Assembly (NCBI RefSeq): GCF_042477335.2
Contig: NC_091247.1
Coordinates: 4,300,501-4,364,500, forward strand
Direction of reading: 5' to 3'
DNA from: Ovis canadensis
Taxonomy: Eukaryota > Chordata > Mammalia > Artiodactyla > Bovidae
DNA length: 64,000 nucleotides
Shown: in pieces, positions 1 through 12,108 of the stretch
How the letters are laid out: each line of letters opens with the position of its first letter
How positions within the stretch are numbered: the stretch's first letter is position 1
Program-made: the position numbers and the translations under genes
The notes under the pieces: model-generated
The model's input: the letters and a program-made list of their open reading frames with translations, nothing else
The model's database searches: none
Told to the model about the DNA's origin: nothing

Positions 1-387
1 GGACCCAGCCTGGAAGGCAGGACCCCCTGTTTGCTCTCTGGACAGTCACTCAAGAGCTGGAGTTTGGGTCTCAAGTCGGAAGAATAGTGATTAGAGTAAA
101 ATCATAAAATAGCTAGGAAATGTTGAGATCATAACCTCAAGACAAGCACATCCGACTTCCTGCCAGCATCTTCTGCCTCAGTCAGGGTAGACTCGGAGAC
201 CCTGAGAAATGTTCCTGATCAACGCACCACTTGCCCAGCAGAGGTCACCCTCCAGAGCCCCAGGCCTGGATCAAGGGTAGGAGCCACCCCCAGGTCACCT
301 TCCCAGCCCAGGCCTGGCTGAGTTTGTCAGCCAGGAAGGACCGATCTCCCATGACTCGGAGGCAGAATGAGGGGGGACCTCGGGGGT
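1..387. other. DDX31 intronic DNA, nothing recognised
   Basis: Single-copy-looking DNA upstream of the TG minisatellite. I see no splice-flanked coding segment, RNA gene or young repeat here. It is assigned to a DDX31 intron only because the terminal DDX31 exon lies downstream on the + strand. Confidence 0.5.
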
Positions 388-1020
388 GGCGTGTGTATAC
401 AGTTACGCGTCACACTGTGTGTGTGTACACACTGGTACATCGCAGCGTGTGTGTGTGTACAGTCACGCATCACTCTGTGTGCGTGTACAGTTACGCATCA
501 CTCTGTGTGTGTACGTGTGTATACACTGGTATATTGCACGTGCGTGTGTGTATACAGTTATGTGTCACTGTGTGTGTGTGTCTGTGTGTATACACTGGTA
601 CATTGCACGCATGTGTGTGTGTGTATACAGTTGTCACTGTGTGTGTGTATACACTGGTACATTGCACGCGTGTGTGTGTATACAGTTATGTGTCACTGTG
701 TGTGTGTGTCTGTGTGTATACACTGGTACATCGCACATGTGTGTACAGTTACGCATCACTCTGTACACTGGTACATTGCACGCATGTGTGTAGTTATGCA
801 TCACACTGTGTGTGTGTATACACTGGTATATTGCACGTGTGTGTGCATACAGTTATGCATCACTGTGTGTGTGTATACACTGGTATATTGCACATGTGTA
901 TGTGTACAATTATGCATCACTGTGTGTGCGTGTGTGTGTACACTGGTACATTGCACACGCGTATGTGTACAGTTATGTGTCACTCTGTGTGTGTGTGTGT
1001 ATGCACGCGCACGCATTGGT
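388..1020. repeat. TG-rich minisatellite, about 10 diverged units
   Basis: The block alternates two motifs: TATACACTGGTACATTGCAC, and TATACAGTTATGCATCACTG with TG runs between them. The ACTGGTA core recurs about ten times at irregular spacings of roughly 46-94 bp. Long alternating purine-pyrimidine stretches (TGTGTG, TATACA) are prone to Z-DNA. It leaves several overlapping frames open by chance, rich in Cys, Val and Tyr, which are not genes. Confidence 0.9.
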
Positions 1021-3434
1021 GCATCGGCATGGCCTCTGATGCCAGGTCTAGAGCCCAGTGGCCTGAGCACAGGCGGCTGCTGAGCCCCTGGGCTGGAAGC
1101 GGGCCGCATCCTTGCTCTGCGCCCGGGCTGCCAGCAATTAGCGTATTAATCCCTGTAAGATGCCGGTTATTTATGTTGCCTTAACAGTGGCAGGAGCCAG
1201 CATCGGAGTGGTAGCGCTTAGGCTGCTGGGAGGATATTTTGACTGAAATTTTGCATATTTTGAAACTCGGGTTGTTACATTTAAAATTATACACGATGTG
1301 AATACCTGGCTTCAAACAAGAGGGGGAGAAAAAGCATTCCTTCCTGTCAGAACCTTTCCAGTCTGTCTGTCATGTCACCTGACTAAAAATAAACCGCACG
1401 TCCGGGAACTGGCAGCATTCCGTTTGGAACACGCTGGGCGCATTCAGCAGCAGGCCCATTTCCCACTGCGTGCCACCCGCACATGAGCCCCGAGGGTGGA
1501 CGGACCTCCACCAGGGCCCGGGGGTCAGAGCCACTGCCCATCTGAAAGGGTGAGCCCAGCACTGACATCAAGACCCCAGAGTCGGTCCCAGCTCCCCTGT
1601 GGCCTGGCGGGAGTCTCTTGGCCCTCTGGACTTCAGCTGCCCTGGTTTTAACTGTGGTTGTCTGCAGCCCACGTGCCAGCCACCAGCCAGCACTCCATAT
1701 GTCTTATTCTCTTTCATGTTCACAAAGCCTGTGAACTACATTTCAGGGATCGTCCCCATTTTTCAGATGCGGAAGCCCAAGTTCCCCGTCGATGTCATTC
1801 AGCTAGTGAGTGACAGAGCAGGGTTCCAGGCCCGGACCCCCCCTTCACGCTGCAGCTCTCCCCTCACAGCTGCCCCTGTCCTCCGGCCTCCACCCACATT
1901 GCCCCACCGAAACATCCCTGTGAGGCGCGAAGGCCTCCTCCGTGTCAAATCGTGGTGGCTTGTCATCCTTGATCCTGCTGGGGCCTCCTGTCCCGCCCGA
2001 TGGTTTCATCCGGGACCTGCTGGTGGGAGGAGCTCAGGCTTGAGTCCATGGCCCGTGTGTGCATCGGGCTTACGGTCTTGGGGCGGTACTTGCCCTCCTC
2101 CGGCCTCAGTTTCCTTGTCTGTAACGTGAGATGGTGACCGAGCCTGCCTTGTGGAGTGACAGTCCTCCCCCGGCCCGCTCTGACCTCCTCACCACGCCCT
2201 GTCCTACACTGACACACAGGCGTGTTGCTGCAGACGCCTGACCCTTAACCGTAGGGCACTGTCCGGCCTCGAGTCTTCTTCCCCGCACAGGTTGCCTTTG
2301 CATTTCTCCCCGTTTGTGACAGTGGAAATGTGACTGGCATGGATTGAGACCCCCGCCCCCCACATCGCATGCACCCCGCCCTCTGCAGTGTGAGGGTAAA
2401 GGGAGACGGTAGCTTTAACCTAGTTACAGACTTTGTAATCACTTTACCGGCACAGTATTGGTCTCGTAGTTAATTCCTGGGCTTTGAAGGAGTTCTGTTG
2501 TATTTATTTTCAGTCTGATGTATCCTCTGATTTTTACAGCAAAGGGAATGCTGTCGATGCAGGTAGCAGAGGGTAGCGTCTGCCTTCTTTTGGAGCCTGC
2601 GCTGTTGCCACCTCAGGGTTGAAGGCACCATGGGCACAACAAGATGGACCCTGTTGTTTTGGATAAAATCCTGTCTTAAGCATTATTTTACTGTTCAGTT
2701 TTCATAATCGTTTTTTCTGTGTACGATTGAACTTCTACAAATTTCCCCCTCTGATCTTCCGATCAAATAAATGATGAAGCGGCTGCCTTTTGAAACCAGT
2801 TACTAGGATTCACCATCTGCCATTGATTTCCAGGCTTCGGGACTTTCCGTGTGGGTCGAGTCCATCCCTGGTGCAGATGCTGCACCGCCGTCTGCCCAGG
2901 CGCACCTGGGTGTGGGACTGTCAGGGTCAGAAATGATCTCTTCCGTCAGGGAAGAGGTGTCGGTGGCAGGCACCGCAGCCCCCACCAGCCTCCCAGCCGG
3001 GGCCGCAGGAGGCAGCCGAGGGCAGGGGCTCCCAGGCACTGGCGTGCAGAGTGCTGTGAATTTCAGGGCCGGTTTTCCCCCCACCCTTTGGCAAACTGCT
3101 GTATCATACACCTCATTCGCCATCAGAGTGTGAGTGTGTTTCATTCTTTTCTTTCCGTGAAAACAACACAGAACAAAGCCTCACTTTTAAAAATGCCATG
3201 ATATTTTGCCACCGTTATGAAAATCTGTCAGCAGCGTATCTAATCTTGCGGTGCATAGAATATCAAAACAAGCGCTATTGAAGGGATTGTACTTCTGTTA
3301 ATACAAAAATGTCAGTTCCGCACTCTCGGAACCAGCTGCCATCCGCCTCTTCCCAAATGGAAAAGGAAAAAAGAGAGAATAATAAAGTTTCCTTTCTCCC
3401 CCCTCCCCACCACCCCACTGTCGCTGCTCCCCAG
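1021..3434 (+). other. DDX31: DDX31 last intron (remainder)
   Basis: Intronic DNA leading to the 3' splice site at 3433-3434. It holds a probable MIR at about 1720-1850 and an AT-rich, homeodomain-motif-bearing stretch at about 1130-1290 that may be conserved. I found no earlier DDX31 exon here: no acceptor-donor-flanked frame encodes the expected basic helicase C-terminal extension. Confidence 0.55.
1720..1850 (-). repeat. MIR SINE fragment
   Basis: Contains a degraded version of the MIR core seen in reverse: a CCATTTTTCAGATG-type stretch followed by an accession to AGTGAGTGACAGAGCAGGGTT. Divergence is high, so the boundaries are approximate. Confidence 0.55.
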
Positions 3435-3621
3435 GCCTGACCTTCAGAGGAAGAAGACCCAGAGTAAGCAGCGCCTGGCTGAAATCTTGCGTTCCGAATA
3501 TGCCAGTGGGATGGAGACCGGCGGCGCCAAGGTCAGGAAGCAGAACACGCGCGGGGGGCCGGCCAGCCAGCCCCGTGGCGCCGCCCGCACCCCGGGCCCA
3601 GCCTCCGAGGGAACAGATTAA
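3435..3621 (+). CDS. DDX31: DDX31, terminal coding exon (3' partial gene)
   Basis: DDX31 is a nucleolar DEAD-box ATP-dependent RNA helicase linked to ribosome biogenesis. This exon carries only its basic C-terminal tail. A polypyrimidine tract and TGCTCCCCAG end the intron at 3434. The exon enters at codon position 3 and reads PDLQRKKTQSKQRLAEIL, then RSEYASGMETGGAKVRKQ, and stops at TAA 3619-3621. The Lys/Arg-rich KKTQSK...LAEILRSEYxSGME block is the one I know from the end of mammalian DDX31. The helicase core exons lie left of the window. BARHL1 is the convergent 3' neighbour, as in human. Oddity: compared with my memory of human DDX31, the reading frame ends early, and a human-like terminal peptide (RDGETSQKV) survives downstream in another frame. 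The exon identity is strong; the exact native stop is less certain. Confidence 0.85.
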
Positions 3622-4465
3622 ACACAACCCCCCTCCCACCCCAGGCCTCCCGGAGGGACGGGGAGACGTCCCAGAAAGTATGTTAACCTCTGCCTGCACA
3701 GGGACGCCTGGAGTGGGCGTCCTGTTCTCATCAGGAGCCCTGTGAGAACTGAGGGTGCCACCGCCACCCCCTGCAGACCCCTGCCCCTGCGGGGGCAGGG
3801 GTCAACAGAGGGTGGATTAGCTGATTACCCTGCCTTGTGTAAGACCCCTCTCAGATGTATTCCATCACTGCCCGTAGATCACATGAGCACTTAATCACTT
3901 AATGTAAATCCTGACGTCCTGCGGCACCCACCCGGAGGGGATCCTGCCTGGTGGTGCCGTTCTGAAGAAGTTTCACCGTTCACTTTAAGCTGCCCTCTAC
4001 ACGTATGTTAGCCTGAATTTTGTAAAACAGGATTTTAAAAACTGGAATTGGTAGAGAAAAGCCTATCAGATCCTTTTCTTGATGTATACAAATGCTTTAT
4101 TAAAAAGGACCAAATGAGCTTTTGGTGTGGGTCACAAATGCCTCCGGGGTCTCAGTTCCCGCGTATGCAGGCAGCTCTGAGCGCCCACGTCACACTCACC
4201 TGCTGCTCTGTCCTTCTTGTCAAGGGGAAAATGTACTTTCTTGGGACTAATTGATTTACTGTTGCCTTTTTCTAGTTTGCCTTTGAAGTCAAAAGGCACC
4301 GCTGTCCTGAGCGTTCTCTTCCATCTTGCGCTCCAGAAAGGCTCGGGGTCTGTACTGTGGCCCGGGCCACAGCTGCCCCTCCCCCATTGTGTTTTCTGGG
4401 AGGTCTGAAGGAGAACCCCCCGGGTCGTATTGATTTCCCAATAAATGTAAGATTTGGGCGGGGTA
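3622..4465 (+). other. DDX31: DDX31 3' UTR (inferred)
   Basis: Region from the TAA stop to just past the first good AATAAA (4440-4445). It contains an 11-bp perfect inverted repeat at 3777-3802. Longer 3' ends using AATAAATAAATA at 4873-4883 are possible. The cleavage position is not visible and is inferred. Confidence 0.5.
4440..4445 (+). terminator. DDX31: Poly(A) signal AATAAA, probable DDX31 3' end
   Basis: First canonical AATAAA on the + strand after the DDX31 stop, followed within 30 bp by a G/T-rich stretch. Alternative overlapping AATAAA hexamers lie at 4873 and 4877. Confidence 0.5.
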
Positions 4466-5067
4466 ACTCCAGTGGCCCAGGAGAGGGGAGCAGAGCCTCC
4501 TGGCCTTCTGTCCTCGGGCAGTACTGTCTCCACCTCTCCTCTTGTTCTCTCCCCCATTCTCTGAAGTTACTAGCACAAGTGTGGAGGCCCCCCTAGCCCC
4601 TCCAGAGCCATGTGAGCTCAAGGGCCCGGCGAGGATGGTGAGCGTTACACAGGCAAGTGGTCTGCAGGAGCCATGGGGAGGGGAGGCCTCCTGGCCTCCA
4701 CCCCTCAAGTGTAAGGTGAACATGGCTGGACATCCCACCAGAAGGGACGTGTCCTGAAGGTGAGGGTGAGTCTCAGAAGCCCTGGCCCACCAGTGCAGGG
4801 AAATGTGACCTCAGAGACTTGGCTGTCGCATCGGAATTAATAGGGGTCTTTGGTGAAATCTGTAACAGTGATAATAAATAAATACACTTGCACACACGCC
4901 ATACTGACTGGGTAAATCTGCCACCTACTTTTTATTTCCATATGTGAGGGTCCACAAGATTGGGATGAGAAAAGGGGGGATCAAACTTTGTCAACAAAAC
5001 CCAGCTGTCTGAGAGAGGGTTAATGCCAGTGATCTGGAATGATCAAAGAGAAACTCTGCTTTGCGCC

Positions 5068-5091
5068 CCCCCCCCCCCCCACACACACACA
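5068..5091. repeat. Poly-C / (AC)n microsatellite
   Basis: A run of about 17 C residues passes directly into ACACACACAC. Length is likely to vary between individuals. Confidence 0.85.
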
Positions 5092-6479
5092 AAGTACTCA
5101 TTCCATGAAAGGAGGACTCTGCCCTGGGAGCGGGCAGAAGTGCTAGGGCCCTGCAAAGCATTTAGGTGACTGTAATTTTGAGATCTAAACTTCCTCTTCA
5201 TGTGCTGAGACTTAAGTGAAGGTTTCTTGCCATGGATGCTATCCGGGCCTGTTTCTAAGTAGAATCAATACATTACCCCCAGTTAATAAAGAAACATGGA
5301 TTTAGCAGATTTAGGGTTAATATTATCTAAATTTAAATAACCTTAAAATAAATCTCTTTCTCTCTTATTATGGCTCTTGACAGATTATATATTTCAGGCA
5401 TCAATTAGGGAAAGCTTTAGCCTAATTCCACTATACATATCCTAATTTTGTGTGTATTTCTAATCTTGCTCTTTTTCTAATTTCCCAAACTTACCTCTTT
5501 CTCTGTCTCATAAACCTGATCCCCATATTTAGAAGTCAGAATCTGGACATTTCATGGAATGTTGCAGCCTAAAGCTTTTTTCCCTCATGGGCTTGTAAAA
5601 TGCTCTTTTTTAAAATTCCAGACATCTTCATGTTTGGAACCCTGTGGGCTGCACATCTTCACAGGGGCCCCCATTCTCACACACTACAGGGCAGAGAGCC
5701 CTCGGTGAGTGATTAAGGAAGGCCGCGCTGATGCAACGCAAGCGGCATTTTCCACTTGCAGAGAAGCGGAGCCAACCGACTCAGAGCAAAGGACATTCTG
5801 ACAAAGCCTGGTGGATTCCTTTGATTTTTTTTTTTTTCTTCCCCACTGTGGTGAAGGGAGGTGAGATTTAGGGAAGAGAGAAGAGTCAATGAGAGCCCGT
5901 AAGGCAGGTATATCCAAATGGCTAGCACCCTAGGTATTTAGCACTTAAGCCCTTCAGTGGAAAGTCAGCGGAAGCCATTAGAATCCAGCCGTGGCTTCCA
6001 GGAGACAGAAATTTAAGGCTCCCCCCCCCCCTCCACTGGAGAAGTTGTCCTCCTTGCAAAGGGCGCTCCACTGGTCTTGTTAAATTGCCTGCGTGACCAC
6101 GATGCCTTATCTCTTAATCTGCTCCACCAGAGGAGAAGTTCAGAGCAAAGCCTTTCAGCATGGAGGCGGCTGAGCACCCCTTAAAATCAGCTCGACTTCT
6201 AAAACAGGCTCGGAAGCCTCGCAACAAGACTGCTAGGGGAATCTCGACTTCTTTTCAGCTCTGTTGCCCCTGCTCCCCTGGAGTCTAGGTTTCTAAGCAG
6301 GGTGGGGGTGGGTCAGTGGAGGCGCTGAGCCGCTGCTTTCTCAGTGCCTCTTCTATTGTCTTGCCTGCTGGGGGGCTCACACATCCCTTCTTTTTTTTTC
6401 TATCTTAAGGGAGAGTTCACCCAGCCCCCGGGGTTGGGAACAGAGAAACCGATTTAGCCTTCTAAATGGATGAAAACCG

Positions 6480-6770
6480 AAGCCCACCTCACTGCGGAGG
6501 TTGTAAAGTTATTATTACAGATGGGAAGTGCAGGACAATTTAAAATACTGTAATTATAAACTTGTCGGGGAGCCTTGTTCTTCATTAGTGTAAGATATGA
6601 AATCAGCTTGGAGGTACAAGGACGATTACATAGTTGGGACTGTGTCTGTGATTTACACGGCCGCTGTGTAAATGTAAGGGTGGTTGCTCCAGTCTATCTC
6701 CTTCCCTTGCACAAAATGAAAAGCACACCAGTGCAAGTTGTCCTTTGATAGATTTTTAATATGATTTTAA
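6480..6770. promoter_or_regulatory. Candidate conserved non-coding element 3' of BARHL1
   Basis: About 290 bp free of recognisable repeats and of coding potential, AT-rich, with many short homeodomain-type and other TF-like words (TTATTATTACAG, CTGTAATTATAAAC, ATTAGTGTAAG, GATTACATAG). This texture is typical of vertebrate developmental enhancers. Conservation itself cannot be seen from one sequence, so this is inference. Confidence 0.35.
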
Positions 6771-8084
6771 AGAGTTTTGTTTGGTCTCATTCTTATTCAA
6801 TGAGATTAATTTAAAGCACTTATCCCCTGGGTTTAAGTCAATCCATGTAGGATTTGGGCAGGGTGTGTTGCGTGGGGGTGGGGGTTTGTTTGCAGGAGGC
6901 TGTGAGAGACTTCTTTCCCACTTCATTAACCCTGAGTTGGGGACAGTCCCCCCTTGCCCCCTCCTCCAGCCAGAGCTGAGGATTTACCAACCCCCATTCA
7001 CATGCAAAAGAACTCGAAAGCCGAGGGGCTCCTTGACTTAATTAGCTGCTGTGCATTTGGCAAAATTAGAATAATACCCTCCTCACCCTAGGAGAGAAAA
7101 GGGGAGGCGAGAGGGTGCTGGCGGGGAGGCGGGAGGAAGCTGTAGCAGAGGCCAGCGGAGGGGAGTCAAGAGTGGAATCCGAACCCCACCCCTCCTCCAC
7201 CAGGCAGTCCTCTCCTGGAGCAGTCCACCACAAACCCGGAGGGGGGCTGGGCTTGCTGGGCCCCCAAACTTCCCAGCTCCAGGCGCCTCCTGGGAGTCTG
7301 AGCTGCAGGTGGTGTGTGGGAGCGGACCACCTGAGCCCAACTCCCCTGTGAGCAGCGGGGCCCCAGGAGGTAACCTTGGCCCTTTGAACGGGAACGTGAA
7401 GTCTGGAGTCTGGCTGGAGACTGAAATCCCTGTCCTGAGACCTGAAGTCAGAGGCTGGGGCCCCGGAGCGGACAACGGGGATTCGGCTTCCCTCTGGGTG
7501 GTGTCCCCAACATGGTCATGGGGTGAAGGGGCAGTGAGAAAATGGGGGAGTCGGGTTCCCCAGCGAGGGCTCGTCAGGTCCTACCCGGGGCAGGGGCCGG
7601 GAGCTGCCTCGCCAGCCGCTGATGCACGCCGCCGAGGCGCAGGGCGGAGAGGCCCACGGGGGGAGCAGCCTCGGAGCCCATCTGTCGGCCCCCGCGCCGG
7701 GCCGGCCGGTCACCAGCTGCTGGCGCCCTTGTTGCGGCCAGATGAGCTGGCTCAGCCAGGGCACCGCATCCCGGCCCGCAGCCGAGCCTGCCCGGGCGCT
7801 GACCCCACCCCGGCCCCCGGGACCGGCTGAACAGCGCGGAACCAGATGGAGAGGCAGGAGCAGGTGGGGGAGCCACGCGCTCGCCTCACTATAGAGATGG
7901 GAAGACTGAGGCCCGGGAGGGGGACTCCTGCCCCAAACCGCAGCTCCCAGGAAGAGAGGGAGATGAGTCACAGTGCTTCCTTACTGAGGGTGAAGAGCCT
8001 GAGTCCCAGAAGCGGGAAAGGAACCTTTGGGAGGAATGGGGAAGGGCCGAGCGCGGACCGACCAACGGAGCGCGCGGACAAGCG

Positions 8085-8841
8085 CCTGGTCATTTGTAAG
8101 AAGTTTATTTTCGACATTAAAAAAGAGAGAGAACCCGAGGGGTCTGACTGTCCCCCAGACGGAAGCTGGACGCGGGGGTTGGGGTGCGGGTGGGCAAGTC
8201 CCTTGGCCTCGGCCTGCCCCGCCTGGCACTGCGGGCGGTGGGTGGGCACAGGCCACAGGCTCACTGATTCACAGACACAGTCACGGGCTGATGGGTCACG
8301 AATAAATAACTTCATATACACTTTGCACACGGTATGTACAGCTCTACTGCCGGCCCTGGCGCGGGGGTGGGGGTGGGGGCGGCGGGGGGCTCCGCACTCC
8401 CCTTCCCCTCCGTGTGTCAGGGCTGCGGGGTGAGGGCTTGGTGTACAGCTGGAACGGGAAGGGGGAGAGCGCTGCAAGGAGGTCGCCCCACCTGCTCCCG
8501 GGAGGGGGCGCGCCGGTGGCGGGGTTGGGGGGGGTGGGGTGAGGGGATAGGACGTATGTACACCGGATGGAAGTGGCTCCCTGATGGAGTGACCGGGAGA
8601 GAGGACGGCGCGGGGGGGTTAGGGGGACTCAGTCCGGGGGTCCGGGCCTTAGAAGACTTGGCATTTGGCCCTTTTGAGGACCCTGGGCCCGACGACAGGG
8701 AGGGCAGGTCGGGGAGCCGCCCCCGCCCCGGGAAGAGGCGTGAAACCCTGCGCCCTCCCAGAGCGCGGAGGACCCAGCGCGGAGCCCCGGGGCAGGGGGC
8801 CGGGTGCTCCCGGGCGGGCGGGCCGGCGGGCGGGCGGGCGT
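8085..8841 (-). other. BARHL1: BARHL1 3' UTR
   Basis: From the BARHL1 stop to the inferred cleavage site 10-25 bp beyond the AATAAA at 8104-8109. On the mRNA strand it contains one AU-rich nonamer (UUAUUUAUU, 8301-8309) and two Pumilio-type UGUACAUA motifs (8333-8340 and 8555-8562). The first 400 bp after the stop are very GC-rich and CpG-rich. Confidence 0.65.
8104..8109 (-). terminator. BARHL1: Poly(A) signal AATAAA of BARHL1
   Basis: TTTATT on the + strand gives AATAAA on the gene strand, followed by AACTTCTTACAAATG and then a G/T-containing stretch. It is the first canonical hexamer after the stop codon and would give a 3' UTR of about 0.75 kb. Confidence 0.65.
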
Positions 8842-9136
8842 TCACCGAGGCTGCGCGGCGCGCGGGAGGACGCCGGCCAGCGGGGGCAGCGGCGGCGGCG
8901 GCTCGCTGGCGCCCTGGAGTCCGTGGATAAGGATGCGAGGGACCAGAGGTCTCTGCAGCGTGGGCGGCGGTGCGCTGGGCCCGCGGTACAGATAGAGCGC
9001 GGCGCCGGGATCCAGGTTGGAAACCAGACTCTGCGGGTAGAAATAAGGCGACGGGAACATCCGCTGGAGCGCCGAGTAATTGCCCGCCTCGGCCAGCAGC
9101 TCCAACCCGACGGCCGTCTGTCGCTTCCACTTAGTC
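8842..9136 (-). CDS. BARHL1: BARHL1 coding exon 3 (C-terminus)
   Basis: The acceptor is CCCTAG just above 9136. The exon completes Arg230, split across intron 2, and reads TKWKRQTAVGLELLAEAGNY, finishing the homeodomain (to about residue 237). It then gives the conserved Bar-type C-terminal region: LLAEAGNYSALQRMFPSPYF followed by YPQSLVSNLDPGAALYLYRG. A proline-rich end (PPPPLPPLAGVLPRAAQPR) precedes the TGA at 8842-8844. The 97-residue tail matches my memory of mammalian BARHL1 almost residue for residue, so the reading frame is intact. Confidence 0.97.
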
Positions 9137-11062
<1,926 letters not shown>

Positions 11063-12069
11063 TCAGGGCTGAGACCTCCCAGCCCTCAGACCGAGGAGGA
11101 TCGACACCTCCAAGAAGTAACCCAAAGCCTAGAGAGAACTCGACCCAGCTCCCACACTGCAGGGCACTCCCTGGAGGGATTAGAGGACTGACTGGGTGGA
11201 TCTGCCAGGGGAGGGGATCGGCGGGGAGGGGACCCAGGAGTTCCAGCCTGGTGGGCTGCTCCGATGCATGCTCCGGGGTTTAGGACTGTGCCCCCGATTC
11301 TCTGGCTGCATCTGGGCCAGGAAGAGAGGAAGCTGAGGACCAGAGTCTGGGGAGAAGAACCCATGTCGAGGGACAAAAACCTGTTCACCCTGGAGTGGAC
11401 GGTGGTCCTGAAGGACACCCATGTCTCGCCTGGCCCCTCTTTGGGTGCGAATCTACAGGGATGGTTCCCCTGTTTCTTAAATTAAAACAGTGCACAGCGC
11501 AAAATGCAAACTGCCAGGTGCCCGATCTGGGAGCACAAAGCGTTTGGAAAAATAAGTGACATGTTTACCCCTCAGATGCACACATCTCTGAGGTCCGTGT
11601 GTCCTTGTCATTTGCCTACGGTAGCTGCCCTGTGTTTCCCCCGATGGTCGAGACACACCAGCAGGGTTCCCGCTCCTGAGTCACAAGGATGGGACTGGAC
11701 AGTGTGGTTTCTTTTTTCCCCAGCACTTTCCTTTAGAATTGACTGCACCAAAAATGCACACTTGCTGGAGCAAGCTCAATGACCTCCCTCCTTCTTCCCC
11801 TAAAGTGATGATATCACCAGAGACCATCTCCCCAAAATGGGCATGGGGCTTCCCTCCCTCTTTTTCTCTATTTTTCCTTTATGCTGAGTTTCACTGAGCA
11901 TGGCGTTTGCAGTGACAGGGTTCAGCTGAATGCGAGTTGATTTCTCTCTGTAGGAAACAATAATCCGGTTAATTGAGCCACGAGGGAGCAAGACTTTTCA
12001 ACCAGAAAGTGGTTCGAGACTGGGAGGGCGCCGGTCACTGGGTACACCCCAGCGGTTGAGCCAGGAGAG

Positions 12070-12108
12070 CGATAGCCGGTGAGAAACCGGTGAGAAGCCG
12101 GTGAGCGG
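12070..12108. repeat. Short tandem triplicate (about 12 bp unit)
   Basis: Three consecutive near-copies: AGCCGGTGAGAA, ACCGGTGAGAAG and CCGGTGAGCGGG. A minor local duplication in BARHL1 intron 1 that creates three GTGAG donor-like words on the + strand, opposite to the gene. Confidence 0.75.

Larger units (their letters stand above)
4466..8080. other. Convergent intergenic region between DDX31 and BARHL1
   Basis: No gene found. Visible content: a C17(AC)n microsatellite at 5068-5091; short poly-T runs at 5826-5838 and 6391-6399; an AT-rich non-repetitive stretch at 6480-6770 treated as a candidate conserved element; a MIR-like core near 7895-7925; and a GC/CpG-rich stretch at about 7560-7850. 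The open frames at 7.1-8.0 kb overlap on both strands and reflect GC content only. Confidence 0.6.

Noticed and set aside
231-1184. 317-codon open frame on the + strand rich in Cys, Val and Tyr
   Set aside because: It is read through the TG minisatellite; three overlapping frames are open for the same reason, and there is no splice context or family resemblance.
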